A DNA stretch of 21,419 bases from a virus, in IMG/VR virus record IMGVR_UViG_3300043409_001176, positions 1 through 21,419 of that record, one strand, 5' to 3'. The notes below the pieces were generated by a model that was not told the origin of the DNA, did no database searches, and was given only the letters and a program-made list of their open reading frames with translations. The position numbers and the translations under genes are program-made. Shown here piece after piece: positions 1 through 6,972 of this stretch. Position 1 is the stretch's first letter. Each line of letters begins with the position of its first letter.

Positions 1-549
1 TTAAATGAAGCTTTAGTAGATGGCGAAAATACGGGAGAAGGATTCAGAGATACACGAACCGCAGACGAACTCAAATTATTTCCTGTTGATATTTTTACAA
101 AACAAGAATATCCAGATGGAAAAGATAAACATGGAGATGCACATGGGGCACAACTCCAAAACCAAACAACATCAGAAGCGTATCCAAGAGAAAAGTATTC
201 TCCGGAATCATCTGGGAGAGATCGTGGTACTCCTGACATAAATATTTTGTCTATACAAGATAAGACTCGATTAGAAAAAACAATAGTCGATACTAAACGG
301 AAACCTTTAACACAACAGGGATTACGAGATATCGGAGTGGATGTTGCTAGTTGTAAGCACCCAATCTTTGGAAGTGGTGTTATTGGGAAAAGTGGAGTCA
401 ATCGTGGAACAAACAAAGGATTGGGAAGAGGTATAAATTTACAACAATCAACTTCTGTTTCTTCTAAGAGAAATAAATCCAAGCAGTTTGTAGACAAACC
501 AACAAATAATAATGCAATTCGTATTGATTCATCGAAGACGATGAAATAA
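1..549 (+). CDS. Baseplate hub gp5, OB-fold-side half (5' end outside window)
   Basis: The frame is open from base 1 to the TAA at 547-549, giving 182 visible residues without their N-terminus. The stretch around visible residues 60-90 (AYPREKY..SSGRDRGTPDINIL) resembles the segment that follows the OB-fold in gp5 of marine T4-like phages, where a 'YPR...PD..RLAR'-type linker leads into the W-x-EP-x-TPY motif. That motif is present here, but at the start of the next ORF. The last 80 or so residues are polar, Gly/Asn/Lys-rich and look disordered. No T4-type lysozyme domain is visible in this part; whether one lies upstream cannot be seen. In family terms this half would form the OB-fold collar contacting the tail tube. 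The assignment rests on short motifs and on position just before the spike gene, so it is moderate. It could instead be an unrelated structural protein. Confidence 0.55.
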   Translation, partial: LNEALVDGENTGEGFRDTRTADELKLFPVDIFTKQEYPDGKDKHGDAHGAQLQNQTTSEAYPREKYSPESSGRDRGTPDINILSIQDKTRLEKTIVDTKRKPLTQQGLRDIGVDVASCKHPIFGSGVIGKSGVNRGTNKGLGRGINLQQSTSVSSKRNKSKQFVDKPTNNNAIRIDSSKTMK

Positions 550-550
550 T

Positions 551-554
551 GGAG
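551..554 (+). promoter_or_regulatory. Shine-Dalgarno GGAG that decides the start of the spike ORF
   Basis: GGAG lies five bases before the ATG at 560, in the 10-base gap after the TAA of the previous ORF. A well-placed ribosome-binding site supports a genuine separate start for the spike protein rather than an accidental break of one long gp5 gene. Confidence 0.6.
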
Positions 555-559
555 ATATA

Positions 560-2569
560 ATGGCTGGATCGCAAGCAAATACAGGTCAATGGTATGAACC
601 AGAAACCCCATACGGTAAAGTAAAGGGTAAGGATTTAGCACCAAGAAACAATGCTTCCAAAAGCACGATTTATCCATTTAATCAAGTAACAGAAACAGAA
701 TCTGGACATATCATTGAATTGGATGATACTCCGGGTGCAGAACGAATTAACATTCACCACAGAAGTGGAACCTTCGAAGAAATCCATCCAAACGGAGATA
801 AGGTAGAAAAAGTCGTAAGAGATCAGTATGTCTCTATTCTCAGAGACAGTAATGTTCATATCGACGGATTTTCTAATGTTACTGTGGATAAGGGATTGAA
901 AGTTTTTGTAAACAGAGATAATCTTCCAAATGCTGAATCATCTTGTGTGAATTTTGATATCCATGTCGGACAGAATGCTAATGTCAATCTGTTCTTGGAG
1001 AAGGGAAATTGCAATGTTCGCCTAGACGATGGGGATCTCAATCTTGAGATGAAACGGGGAGATATCAATATTGCACAAGATAAAGGCAATTTCAATCATT
1101 TTATTGGTGGAGACTATAATCTAGAATGCACAGGACATATGCATGTTGTGGTTGGACAGGATCATGTAACAGAGATAGGTGGATCTAGGGATGCGCGTGT
1201 AGACGGTGCGTTTGACAATTTGCAAGTGACCTCTGGTTACAAAGAAACACTGGTTGGTGGAGATCACCGCACAGAAGTTATGGGTGGTGTATATGAACTA
1301 TATCATAAGTCACAAGATACTCGAATTTTGTTAAATCGGATTGCTCATATTCTCGGAACAAATGATACAGTTATTATTGCAACAGATACTTTGAATGTGG
1401 GGGGATCACAAGATCAAACTATCACGGGATCTCGTTCAGTGACTACTGGTGGATCTACAAATATTCTAACAGCTGGATCTACTAAAGAAACTACTGGAGG
1501 ATCATTAGATATGCTATCTGGAGGAAAAACTGCCATATCCTCTTCTTCTATGCATCTAAACGGTGGATCTAGTATCATAGGCAGCGGAGGAGTGATCCAT
1601 TTTAATGGGCCTCCTGCAAGTGTAGCATCACCTGCTGCGCCAGCATCTCCTTCTACTTCACGCCCAATTTACATTCCAGGCCAGGGTGGGATTTGGAGAA
1701 AATCATCCCCAACTCACTCTAATAGTCCATTGGCGCAATTGCAAATGGTGTCTATGGATTTGATGGGACAATTACAAACAGTCAATACATTGACCACAGT
1801 AAATGCAGGGATAGCAACACAATTAGGAAGTTTGAATGAAAATGTAGCAGAACTCACCAATCTTTCTGGCCCACTTGATCAATTAGGCCCAGCGATAACA
1901 GAAAATATAAGTGGTTCTCTTTCAATAGCACAGGGAATCACGGATCAGGTTGCTGGTGTGGCAAGCGGTGCGGCGGATGTTGCATCTTCTGCTGCGGGAA
2001 CTGCAACAGGTGCAGTAGGTTCTATTACTAGTGCGGTTGGTGGTGCAGCAGGCGCAGCGGGCGGTGCTGCCGGCGCAGTCGGTGGTGCTGCTGGAGGAAT
2101 TGGTGGTATTACTGATACAATTAGTGGGGGAGCGAGTTCTCTTGGTGGATTAGGTACAGCATTTAGTGGAATCGGATCTGTTATTGGAGATGTTGTTGGT
2201 GCGATTGTTGATATCGGTTGTGCTATTGGTGATTTAATCAAAAACTTTATTGGTGGTGTAGTAAATGTAATCAATGGTGTGTTTAGTAAAATAAGTGAAA
2301 TCCTCGGTAAGATCACAGGTATAATTGGCGAAATCCTCGGTAAGATTGGAGAAATTATTGGCGGTATATTAGGAGCAATCAATGATGTTCTTGGTAAGAT
2401 CATTGATGCTGCTGGTAAATTTATTGGTGGTATTGCATCCGCAATCAATGGTATTCTCTCCAATCTCTTTGATGGATTTGGAAATATCGGATGTGGTGAG
2501 GAGTTACTGGCGGGGGTTGCCCCAGATCTGGGCACAGACGCACTTCCCTCTGTTGGAGGACTAGGTTAA
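560..2569 (+). CDS. 5: Baseplate central spike, gp5 C-terminal beta-helix half, with long C-terminal extension
   Basis: This 669-residue protein carries the gp5/VgrG spike signature ESGHIIELDDTPG at residues 47-59 and HRSGTFEEIHPNGDKV at 67-82. A repetitive beta-rich region follows to about residue 350, becoming clear octads (Gly-Ser at positions 1-2) at 282-329 and ending in GGVIHFNG. By family knowledge such chains trimerise into the triangular beta-helix that pierces the outer membrane. The protein has no lysozyme domain, and its OB-fold is presumably supplied by the preceding ORF. After the helix come an Ala/Pro/Ser linker (about 350-380), a polar segment, an Ala/Gly-rich low-complexity stretch (about 465-525), and about nine 11-residue Gly/Ile-rich repeats (547-645). 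T4 gp5 has nothing comparable. The stop codon shares an A with the ATG of the PAAR gene (TAATG), so the spike and its tip are probably translationally coupled. The spike assignment is secure; the role of the last 315 residues is unknown. Confidence 0.88.
   Translation: MAGSQANTGQWYEPETPYGKVKGKDLAPRNNASKSTIYPFNQVTETESGHIIELDDTPGAERINIHHRSGTFEEIHPNGDKVEKVVRDQYVSILRDSNVHIDGFSNVTVDKGLKVFVNRDNLPNAESSCVNFDIHVGQNANVNLFLEKGNCNVRLDDGDLNLEMKRGDINIAQDKGNFNHFIGGDYNLECTGHMHVVVGQDHVTEIGGSRDARVDGAFDNLQVTSGYKETLVGGDHRTEVMGGVYELYHKSQDTRILLNRIAHILGTNDTVIIATDTLNVGGSQDQTITGSRSVTTGGSTNILTAGSTKETTGGSLDMLSGGKTAISSSSMHLNGGSSIIGSGGVIHFNGPPASVASPAAPASPSTSRPIYIPGQGGIWRKSSPTHSNSPLAQLQMVSMDLMGQLQTVNTLTTVNAGIATQLGSLNENVAELTNLSGPLDQLGPAITENISGSLSIAQGITDQVAGVASGAADVASSAAGTATGAVGSITSAVGGAAGAAGGAAGAVGGAAGGIGGITDTISGGASSLGGLGTAFSGIGSVIGDVVGAIVDIGCAIGDLIKNFIGGVVNVINGVFSKISEILGKITGIIGEILGKIGEIIGGILGAINDVLGKIIDAAGKFIGGIASAINGILSNLFDGFGNIGCGEELLAGVAPDLGTDALPSVGGLG
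1403..1546 (+). repeat. Octapeptide repeats of the gp5 beta-helix
   Basis: Six consecutive eight-residue units, residues 282-329 of the spike protein, mostly begin with Gly-Ser (for example GSTNILTA and GSTKETTG). T4 gp5C is built from eight-residue pseudo-repeats of this kind, each adding a strand to the trimeric beta-helix. At DNA level the units share a recurring GGATC(T) core. Confidence 0.75.
1952..2134 (+). repeat. Ala/Gly-rich low-complexity tract in the spike C-terminal extension
   Basis: Residues 465-525 of the spike protein are almost entirely Ala, Gly, Val, Ser and Thr, with a core of alternating GGAAGA/GGAAGAV units at about 2036-2100. This stretch is visibly GC-richer than its surroundings. 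It suggests a flexible or glycine-zipper-like segment before the hendecad region. No function is known. Confidence 0.7.
2198..2461 (+). repeat. Tandem 11-residue (hendecad) amphipathic repeats in the spike C-terminus
   Basis: From residue 547 to about 634 (degenerating to 645) the protein reads in 11-residue units. The clearest, at 580-590, is EILGKITGIIG, and the next unit differs from it at only two positions. Hydrophobic residues recur at unit positions 2, 3, 6, 9 and 10, with Gly at 4 and 11 in the best copies. A 17-base direct DNA repeat (GAAATCCTCGGTAAGAT) occurs at 2297-2313 and 2330-2346, exactly 33 bases apart, so part of the array arose by recent duplication. Eleven residues make about three alpha-helical turns, which fits a long amphipathic helix. 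Confidence 0.75.
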
Positions 2570-2850
2570 TGAGAAGAGTTATTCGAAAAGGAATTGATAA
2601 ATCAACTGGCCATTGTTATACCCCCAGACCATGTATTACTGGAAGTAGTAATGTGTTTGTTAATAATATATCTGTTACTAGAAACGGAGACTTTTATCCA
2701 AAGCATTGCTGTGGTGATAGTTGTCATACAGGAAATGCAGTAAGTAAATCTAATGTATTTGTTAATGGTAGATCTATTCATATATCTGGAGATCGTATTT
2801 CGTGTGGAGATACAGCTTTTCACGGTTCTCCTAATGTTTTTGTAAATTAA
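2569..2850 (+). CDS. PAAR-domain spike-tip protein (T4 gp5.4-like)
   Basis: This 93-residue protein has the size and composition of PAAR proteins, which form the sharp metal-binding cone capping gp5 or VgrG spikes. It contains three copies of S-x-N-V-F-V-N or close variants (about residues 27-32, 61-66 and 88-93), matching the pseudo-threefold PAAR fold. It also has an unusual number of candidate metal ligands: His15, His46, His53, His71 and His85, and Cys16, Cys22, Cys47, Cys48, Cys52 and Cys79. The ATG overlaps the spike stop codon by one base (TAATG), linking synthesis of the spike and its tip. The literal Pro-Ala-Ala-Arg motif is absent, as in many family members. The assignment is firm from composition, repeats and position. 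Confidence 0.85.
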   Translation: MRRVIRKGIDKSTGHCYTPRPCITGSSNVFVNNISVTRNGDFYPKHCCGDSCHTGNAVSKSNVFVNGRSIHISGDRISCGDTAFHGSPNVFVN

Positions 2851-2853
2851 TCA

Positions 2854-2861
2854 TATAAATA
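2854..2861 (+). promoter_or_regulatory. T4-type late promoter element TATAAATA before gp25
   Basis: An exact match to the T4 late promoter -10 consensus lies in the 16-base gap between the PAAR stop and the gp25 ATG. T4 late promoters have only this box, read by RNA polymerase with the gp55 sigma and its partners. With T4 geometry (-13 to -6) the transcript would start at about 2867, the A of the gp25 start codon. No other perfect match was seen by eye in this half of the window. Confidence 0.65.
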
Positions 2862-2866
2862 AACTT

Positions 2867-3256
2867 ATGGCAAAAGAAAAAATCTACAAAGACTTAGACT
2901 TATCTTTCGATATCAATCCCCTTACAGGAGATGTTGGTCGAAAGACTGGCGTTGATGCCATCAAGCAGTCTCTTAAGAATCTTTTACTTTATAATATATT
3001 TGAAAAACCATACTCGACACAGTTCGATATTGGAGTCCGCAACTTATTATTTGAAAATAAGGGAAAAGGATTTGAAAATTATCTCAAATCTAGAGTCAAA
3101 CTTTTAATAACAACATACGAACCCAGAGTGACACTCGATAGTGTTCTTGTAAAAATGGGTTCTGATGCCAATAGTGTTGGTATTAGTGTATATTACTCTC
3201 CGATAGAAACTCAGACAAAAGACACTTTGGAACTATTTTTAGGTAAATATAAATGA
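2867..3256 (+). CDS. 25: Baseplate wedge subunit gp25
   Basis: This 129-residue protein has the length and layout of T4 gp25 and its relatives in other contractile systems (TssE and similar). It has an N-terminal 'DLDLSFDINPLTGDV' type strand region, a helix 'DAIKQSLKNLLLYN' at about 30-43, the 'EKPY' segment at 46-49, and the conserved Glu-Pro-Arg core motif at residues 85-87 (YEPRV). By family knowledge gp25 joins the first sheath ring to the gp6/gp7/gp53 core of the wedge and nucleates sheath assembly. No Shine-Dalgarno sequence is visible before the ATG; the upstream 16 bases are the late promoter element and AT-rich sequence. The stop overlaps the gp6 start as ATGA. Confidence 0.9.
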   Translation: MAKEKIYKDLDLSFDINPLTGDVGRKTGVDAIKQSLKNLLLYNIFEKPYSTQFDIGVRNLLFENKGKGFENYLKSRVKLLITTYEPRVTLDSVLVKMGSDANSVGISVYYSPIETQTKDTLELFLGKYK

Positions 3257-5118
3257 CTAATACAAAAGATTTCTTAAATGTCGCTGGATTAAGTTTCTAT
3301 GACATTAAATACAATTTTATTAATTTCTTGAAGAGTCAGTCTGAATTTTCGGATTATAATCTCGAAGGTTCTAACTTGACAGTACTTCTGGATATTCTTG
3401 CATACAATACATCCCAGCAGGGATTTTATACTACAATGGTTGCTAATGAGCAGTTCATTGATCGAGCATCTAAACGATCATCTGTTGTATCTCTTGCTAA
3501 GTTGATGGGGTATACACCAAACACAAAACGAGCAGCAAAAGCAAAAATATTGCTTGTGGTTGATGCCGAGGATGTACCAGACAGTAAACTTCTTAATAGA
3601 GGATCTGTTTTTCTTGGTGAATTAAATAATAATAATTATTCGTTTACGAACACAAATGCATATGCATATTATCCATACACCTTCAAAACAACTACAGATC
3701 CGGACGCATCAGCAAACGGAGAAATTTTAACCTATGCATGTGGGCCAGTAGATATCCAACAAGGGGTATTAAATACAATAAGTTATAATGCAGAATCATA
3801 TGATCAGCAGTTCTTGATTCCAGATATCAATGCAGATAAGGATTCGATACGAATATTTGTTATGAATTCTATAACAGATATAGTAGGAATTAATATTCCT
3901 TGGTTTGTTTCTAATGATCTAACTGTTATTGATGAGGATTCTAAAGTGTTCTTCCTCGAAGAAAATAATCTAGGTAAACTGGTTGTTCAATTCGGAGATG
4001 GTATCTTGGGCAAGAAAGTAGATATTGGTAATATTATTGTTATCGAATATCTATCCACATCCGGTTCAGAAGCGAATGGTATAGGAACAGCAGATACTTT
4101 AACAAAGCGGTCGTTCTCTATACAAGATAATACGGATATCACTGTATTGACCATTGAGTCATCAAATAGTGGTAATGAAAGAGAATCGTCTTCGTCAATA
4201 AAACGAAATGCAGTTCGTAATTACACATCCAGAGAACGCGCAGTAACAAAGACTGATTACGAAGGTCTTGTTCTTGCTTCGTTTAATAACAATGCTGCCG
4301 TTCGCTGCTGGGGAGGGGATGAAAATGATCCTCCTGTTTATGGTAAAGTATTCATTTCTGTCCGTCCAATAGGAACAACTATTTTGGCAGCATCTGAAAA
4401 AAGTAATCTAATCACCAACATTCTAAAGAAAAAGAATATTGTTGGTTTGGGTGTGGTAGTGGTTGATCCAGAGGTATTGTATATCAATTTGGATGTAACT
4501 GGATATTATGATAGATCTCTGACGAATGATTCTTCCACAAGTATTAGTAAAAAAATCAAGGATTCACTGGTAATATACTTTAGAAAAAACTTGGTAGAAT
4601 TTGGAGATTCTATTTATGCTCAGGATATAGAAATCCAAGCAAAGAATACAAATCCCAGTATAAAAGCAGTAGATGTAAATATAACCCTAGAACGAAAAAT
4701 AATACCAACCATTGGAGTGGGTGAAAAAGTCATAGTCAATTTCCAAAATAAACTATACCACCCATATGATGGTCATGCAGCAATTCTTATATCAAATATA
4801 TTTTATGTTACTGGTTCAACAGGAGCTCATTATTTTGAAGATAATGGGAGTGGCGTTATATTATTAAAGAAAAAGGTAGGAGGAATTGTTAGCACAGTAA
4901 ATTCCAACTATGGAACTATTGACTATACAACAGGAAAACTAACACTACCAGAACTAAAAATAACAGGATTCTCCCAAGGAAAATCTTGCGTGGAAATAAA
5001 GGCAAAACCAGAAAATAGTAATATATTCACAACAAAAAATTCAATTCTAGAATTTGATTCCTTAGATAATGATTCTCTTAGTATCATAATGAAAGAAGTC
5101 AATAGTCAAAAAGTCTAA
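3253..5118 (+). CDS. 6: Baseplate wedge subunit gp6
   Basis: This 621-residue protein (T4 gp6 is about 660) shows the typical gp6 N-terminus: 'SFYDIKYNFINFLKSQ' at 14-29, VLLDILAYN at about 44-52, then 'FYTTMVANEQFID' and 'SVVSLAKLMGYTP'. The middle has the baseplate J-like motif RERAVTKTDYEGLVL at 327-341, followed by 'VRCWGGDENDPPVYGKVFI'. gp6 dimers form the continuous iris ring of the baseplate that opens on contraction. A less conserved, Lys/Asn-rich C-terminal part from about 480 looks like an added beta-rich domain. The start overlaps the gp25 stop by four bases, implying coupled translation. Confidence 0.88.
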   Translation: MTNTKDFLNVAGLSFYDIKYNFINFLKSQSEFSDYNLEGSNLTVLLDILAYNTSQQGFYTTMVANEQFIDRASKRSSVVSLAKLMGYTPNTKRAAKAKILLVVDAEDVPDSKLLNRGSVFLGELNNNNYSFTNTNAYAYYPYTFKTTTDPDASANGEILTYACGPVDIQQGVLNTISYNAESYDQQFLIPDINADKDSIRIFVMNSITDIVGINIPWFVSNDLTVIDEDSKVFFLEENNLGKLVVQFGDGILGKKVDIGNIIVIEYLSTSGSEANGIGTADTLTKRSFSIQDNTDITVLTIESSNSGNERESSSSIKRNAVRNYTSRERAVTKTDYEGLVLASFNNNAAVRCWGGDENDPPVYGKVFISVRPIGTTILAASEKSNLITNILKKKNIVGLGVVVVDPEVLYINLDVTGYYDRSLTNDSSTSISKKIKDSLVIYFRKNLVEFGDSIYAQDIEIQAKNTNPSIKAVDVNITLERKIIPTIGVGEKVIVNFQNKLYHPYDGHAAILISNIFYVTGSTGAHYFEDNGSGVILLKKKVGGIVSTVNSNYGTIDYTTGKLTLPELKITGFSQGKSCVEIKAKPENSNIFTTKNSILEFDSLDNDSLSIIMKEVNSQKV

Positions 5119-5121
5119 ACT

Positions 5122-6972
5122 ATGAGTACTCCTCCCACCATCAATTATCCCGTAGAAGGAACTTTATTATTTTCAGATACTCTGACAATACACTATAAGT
5201 TAGCACAACAACTAGATCTTTCTGTGGCAGGAATCGAGTTTGTATTAGATGAAAATACTGCACTGCGTGACACGGAGTTAGATGGTATCTATACAATAAC
5301 AGATATTACAGAAGGTGATCATGTTCTTCGTGGTTATCTGATAAATTCATATAATAAAAGAATATCAAATACCGATTTTGATATTCGGTTCACTACTGAT
5401 AGTTCTACGCTAAGTGTAGAAAACAAACTAACCCATGTTTTAAAATCTACCATTCCAACCTTTATTAAGGAAGATTATCCAAATTTCGTTGCATTCCTTA
5501 AAGCATATTACGAGTGGTCATATTCTTCGAATAATCCATTCTATGCCCCTCTTGCAGCAGAAGACTTTAAGGATATTGATAAAACTCCTGATTATTTTAT
5601 TAAATACTTCAAAGAGCAATATCTTGGTGATTTTCCAGAGAGTTTAACTACTGATAAACAAACAGGAACTCCAATAGATGTCAAAACATTAATAAAAAAT
5701 ATAGTTGATTTCTATTCTGCTAAAGGTACAGAAAAATCAATTAAATTTCTTTTGACTATCCTATACGATTCTTATTCTGAAATATATTATCCAAAGCGAG
5801 ATATATTTAAGGCTTCAGATAGTACATGGAATCAACGATCTGGTATCAAATTTACATTTTCAACTGAAAATATTCACCAAATTAAATCACAACGGATGTA
5901 TCAGGAAAATGGTGGAACGATAACATCAGTTGCAAATATAAATGATTTGCATGTGTATCGTGCAATGGATCATAAACAAATAGCAGAAGTATTCTATTCA
6001 AATGTTGAAGGAACTTTCAATTTTACCAAACCATTCAAGGTAAATTTGGAAAACGAAATTGTAGAATTGACTCCCGTTGTTATTGTGAATAGTTTAGAAA
6101 TAAACGATGGTGGACTAAATTATCAGATAAATGATAAAATCACCATTAAACGACTGATCATAGTTTCTGGATTATTGGAAGATATTGCTATTGCACGGGT
6201 AGTTGCTGTAGATACATTCGGAACGATCACACAAGTTGAATTTGTTAACTTTGGTGTGAGTTATCTTCCATTAGGATTTGATTCTGATGGTAATATCATA
6301 GAATCAGAATCTATTCTATATTTCGACTCTATAGACTCAGATCTGGGATCTGGTGCAGATATTGGTATTGGAACTGGATTTATTGCAAATTATGCTGGAT
6401 ATTGGACAAATAAAAATTCACATCCAGATACGATCAAACGAATTGCAGATAATAAAAGATTTCAAGAATTTTCATATGTTGTTAGAACAAATAGAACATT
6501 AGACAAATATGCAGAAGTTCTCAGAAAATTAGCACATCCTGCTGGTATTGAGTTGTTGGGTGATGTTCTAATTCAAAATACGATATTACAACCAACATTA
6601 AATGAAGATTTATTTACTAGTATATTCTCTCCACTGATCGGGAACTATAGTGCATATAGGTTAGATACTGTCATTGATGTCAGAAATGGAGCAACACTAG
6701 ATTTATATCCTAATGGATTTGATCCTACTACCATAAATCCCCAACAAGACGGAACTGATGTTACTCCACATGAAATAAGTACAAACGGCAGATTAGATGA
6801 TTTAGTAAATCAAACCACATTTTCATACATTCCTGATGTATCTGATAATGATCAGATTAATAATTATTGGGTAATATATCCACATCCAAATACTGAAATA
6901 AATAGTTATGATAACAATTCTAGTTTTTTAGATTTAATAATTAAAGATTTCGTAAAACAAGAAAAAGAATAA
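5122..6972 (+). CDS. Virion/baseplate structural protein in the T4 gene 7 position, with N-terminal Ig-like domain
   Basis: This 616-residue protein lies between gp6 and gp8, where T4 carries gene 7, and starts three bases after the gp6 stop. Residues 1-92 look like an Ig/fibronectin-type beta-sandwich: 'P..G.LLFSDTLTIHYKL', 'GIEFVLDEN', 'DGIYTITDITEGDHVLRGYL'. Then come blocks seen in marine T4-like virion proteins: 'IPTFIKEDYPNFVAFLKAYY' at about 110-129, 'DIDKTPDYFIKYFKEQYL' near 152-169, and DFYSAKGTEKSIKFLL at 196-211 followed by 'EIYYPKRDIFKASDSTW'. A later segment has 'NRTLDKYAEVLRKLAHPAG'. No sequence-level similarity to T4 gp7 is claimed; a wedge role is inferred from position. It could also be a peripheral baseplate or fibre-attachment protein. 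Confidence 0.65.
   Translation: MSTPPTINYPVEGTLLFSDTLTIHYKLAQQLDLSVAGIEFVLDENTALRDTELDGIYTITDITEGDHVLRGYLINSYNKRISNTDFDIRFTTDSSTLSVENKLTHVLKSTIPTFIKEDYPNFVAFLKAYYEWSYSSNNPFYAPLAAEDFKDIDKTPDYFIKYFKEQYLGDFPESLTTDKQTGTPIDVKTLIKNIVDFYSAKGTEKSIKFLLTILYDSYSEIYYPKRDIFKASDSTWNQRSGIKFTFSTENIHQIKSQRMYQENGGTITSVANINDLHVYRAMDHKQIAEVFYSNVEGTFNFTKPFKVNLENEIVELTPVVIVNSLEINDGGLNYQINDKITIKRLIIVSGLLEDIAIARVVAVDTFGTITQVEFVNFGVSYLPLGFDSDGNIIESESILYFDSIDSDLGSGADIGIGTGFIANYAGYWTNKNSHPDTIKRIADNKRFQEFSYVVRTNRTLDKYAEVLRKLAHPAGIELLGDVLIQNTILQPTLNEDLFTSIFSPLIGNYSAYRLDTVIDVRNGATLDLYPNGFDPTTINPQQDGTDVTPHEISTNGRLDDLVNQTTFSYIPDVSDNDQINNYWVIYPHPNTEINSYDNNSSFLDLIIKDFVKQEKE

Noticed and set aside
20-241. Frame +2 ORF of 73 codons starting at an ATG near the left edge
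   Set aside because: It overlaps the open frame +1 reading that runs from base 1 to 549 and has gp5-like motifs. The +2 product is Lys/Gln/His-rich with no recognisable pattern.
237-244. CATAAATA as a late promoter for the spike gene
   Set aside because: The first base mismatches and it lies more than 300 bases before the spike ATG, so it is weaker than the two perfect boxes.
247-549. Separate 100-codon gene starting at TTG 247
   Set aside because: It is in the same frame as the longer open reading from base 1, with no stop between them, so it is only the 3' part of that gene.
1945-2535. Antisense ORF of 196 codons opposite the spike C-terminus
   Set aside because: It is a by-product of the Gly/Ala/Ile-rich codons on the + strand that avoid antisense stops. 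The product is Pro/Ile/Ala low complexity, and no start signals were seen.
1-2569. T4-like lysozyme domain in the hub
   Set aside because: Neither visible hub ORF shows a lysozyme catalytic pattern. The part upstream of base 1 cannot be judged.
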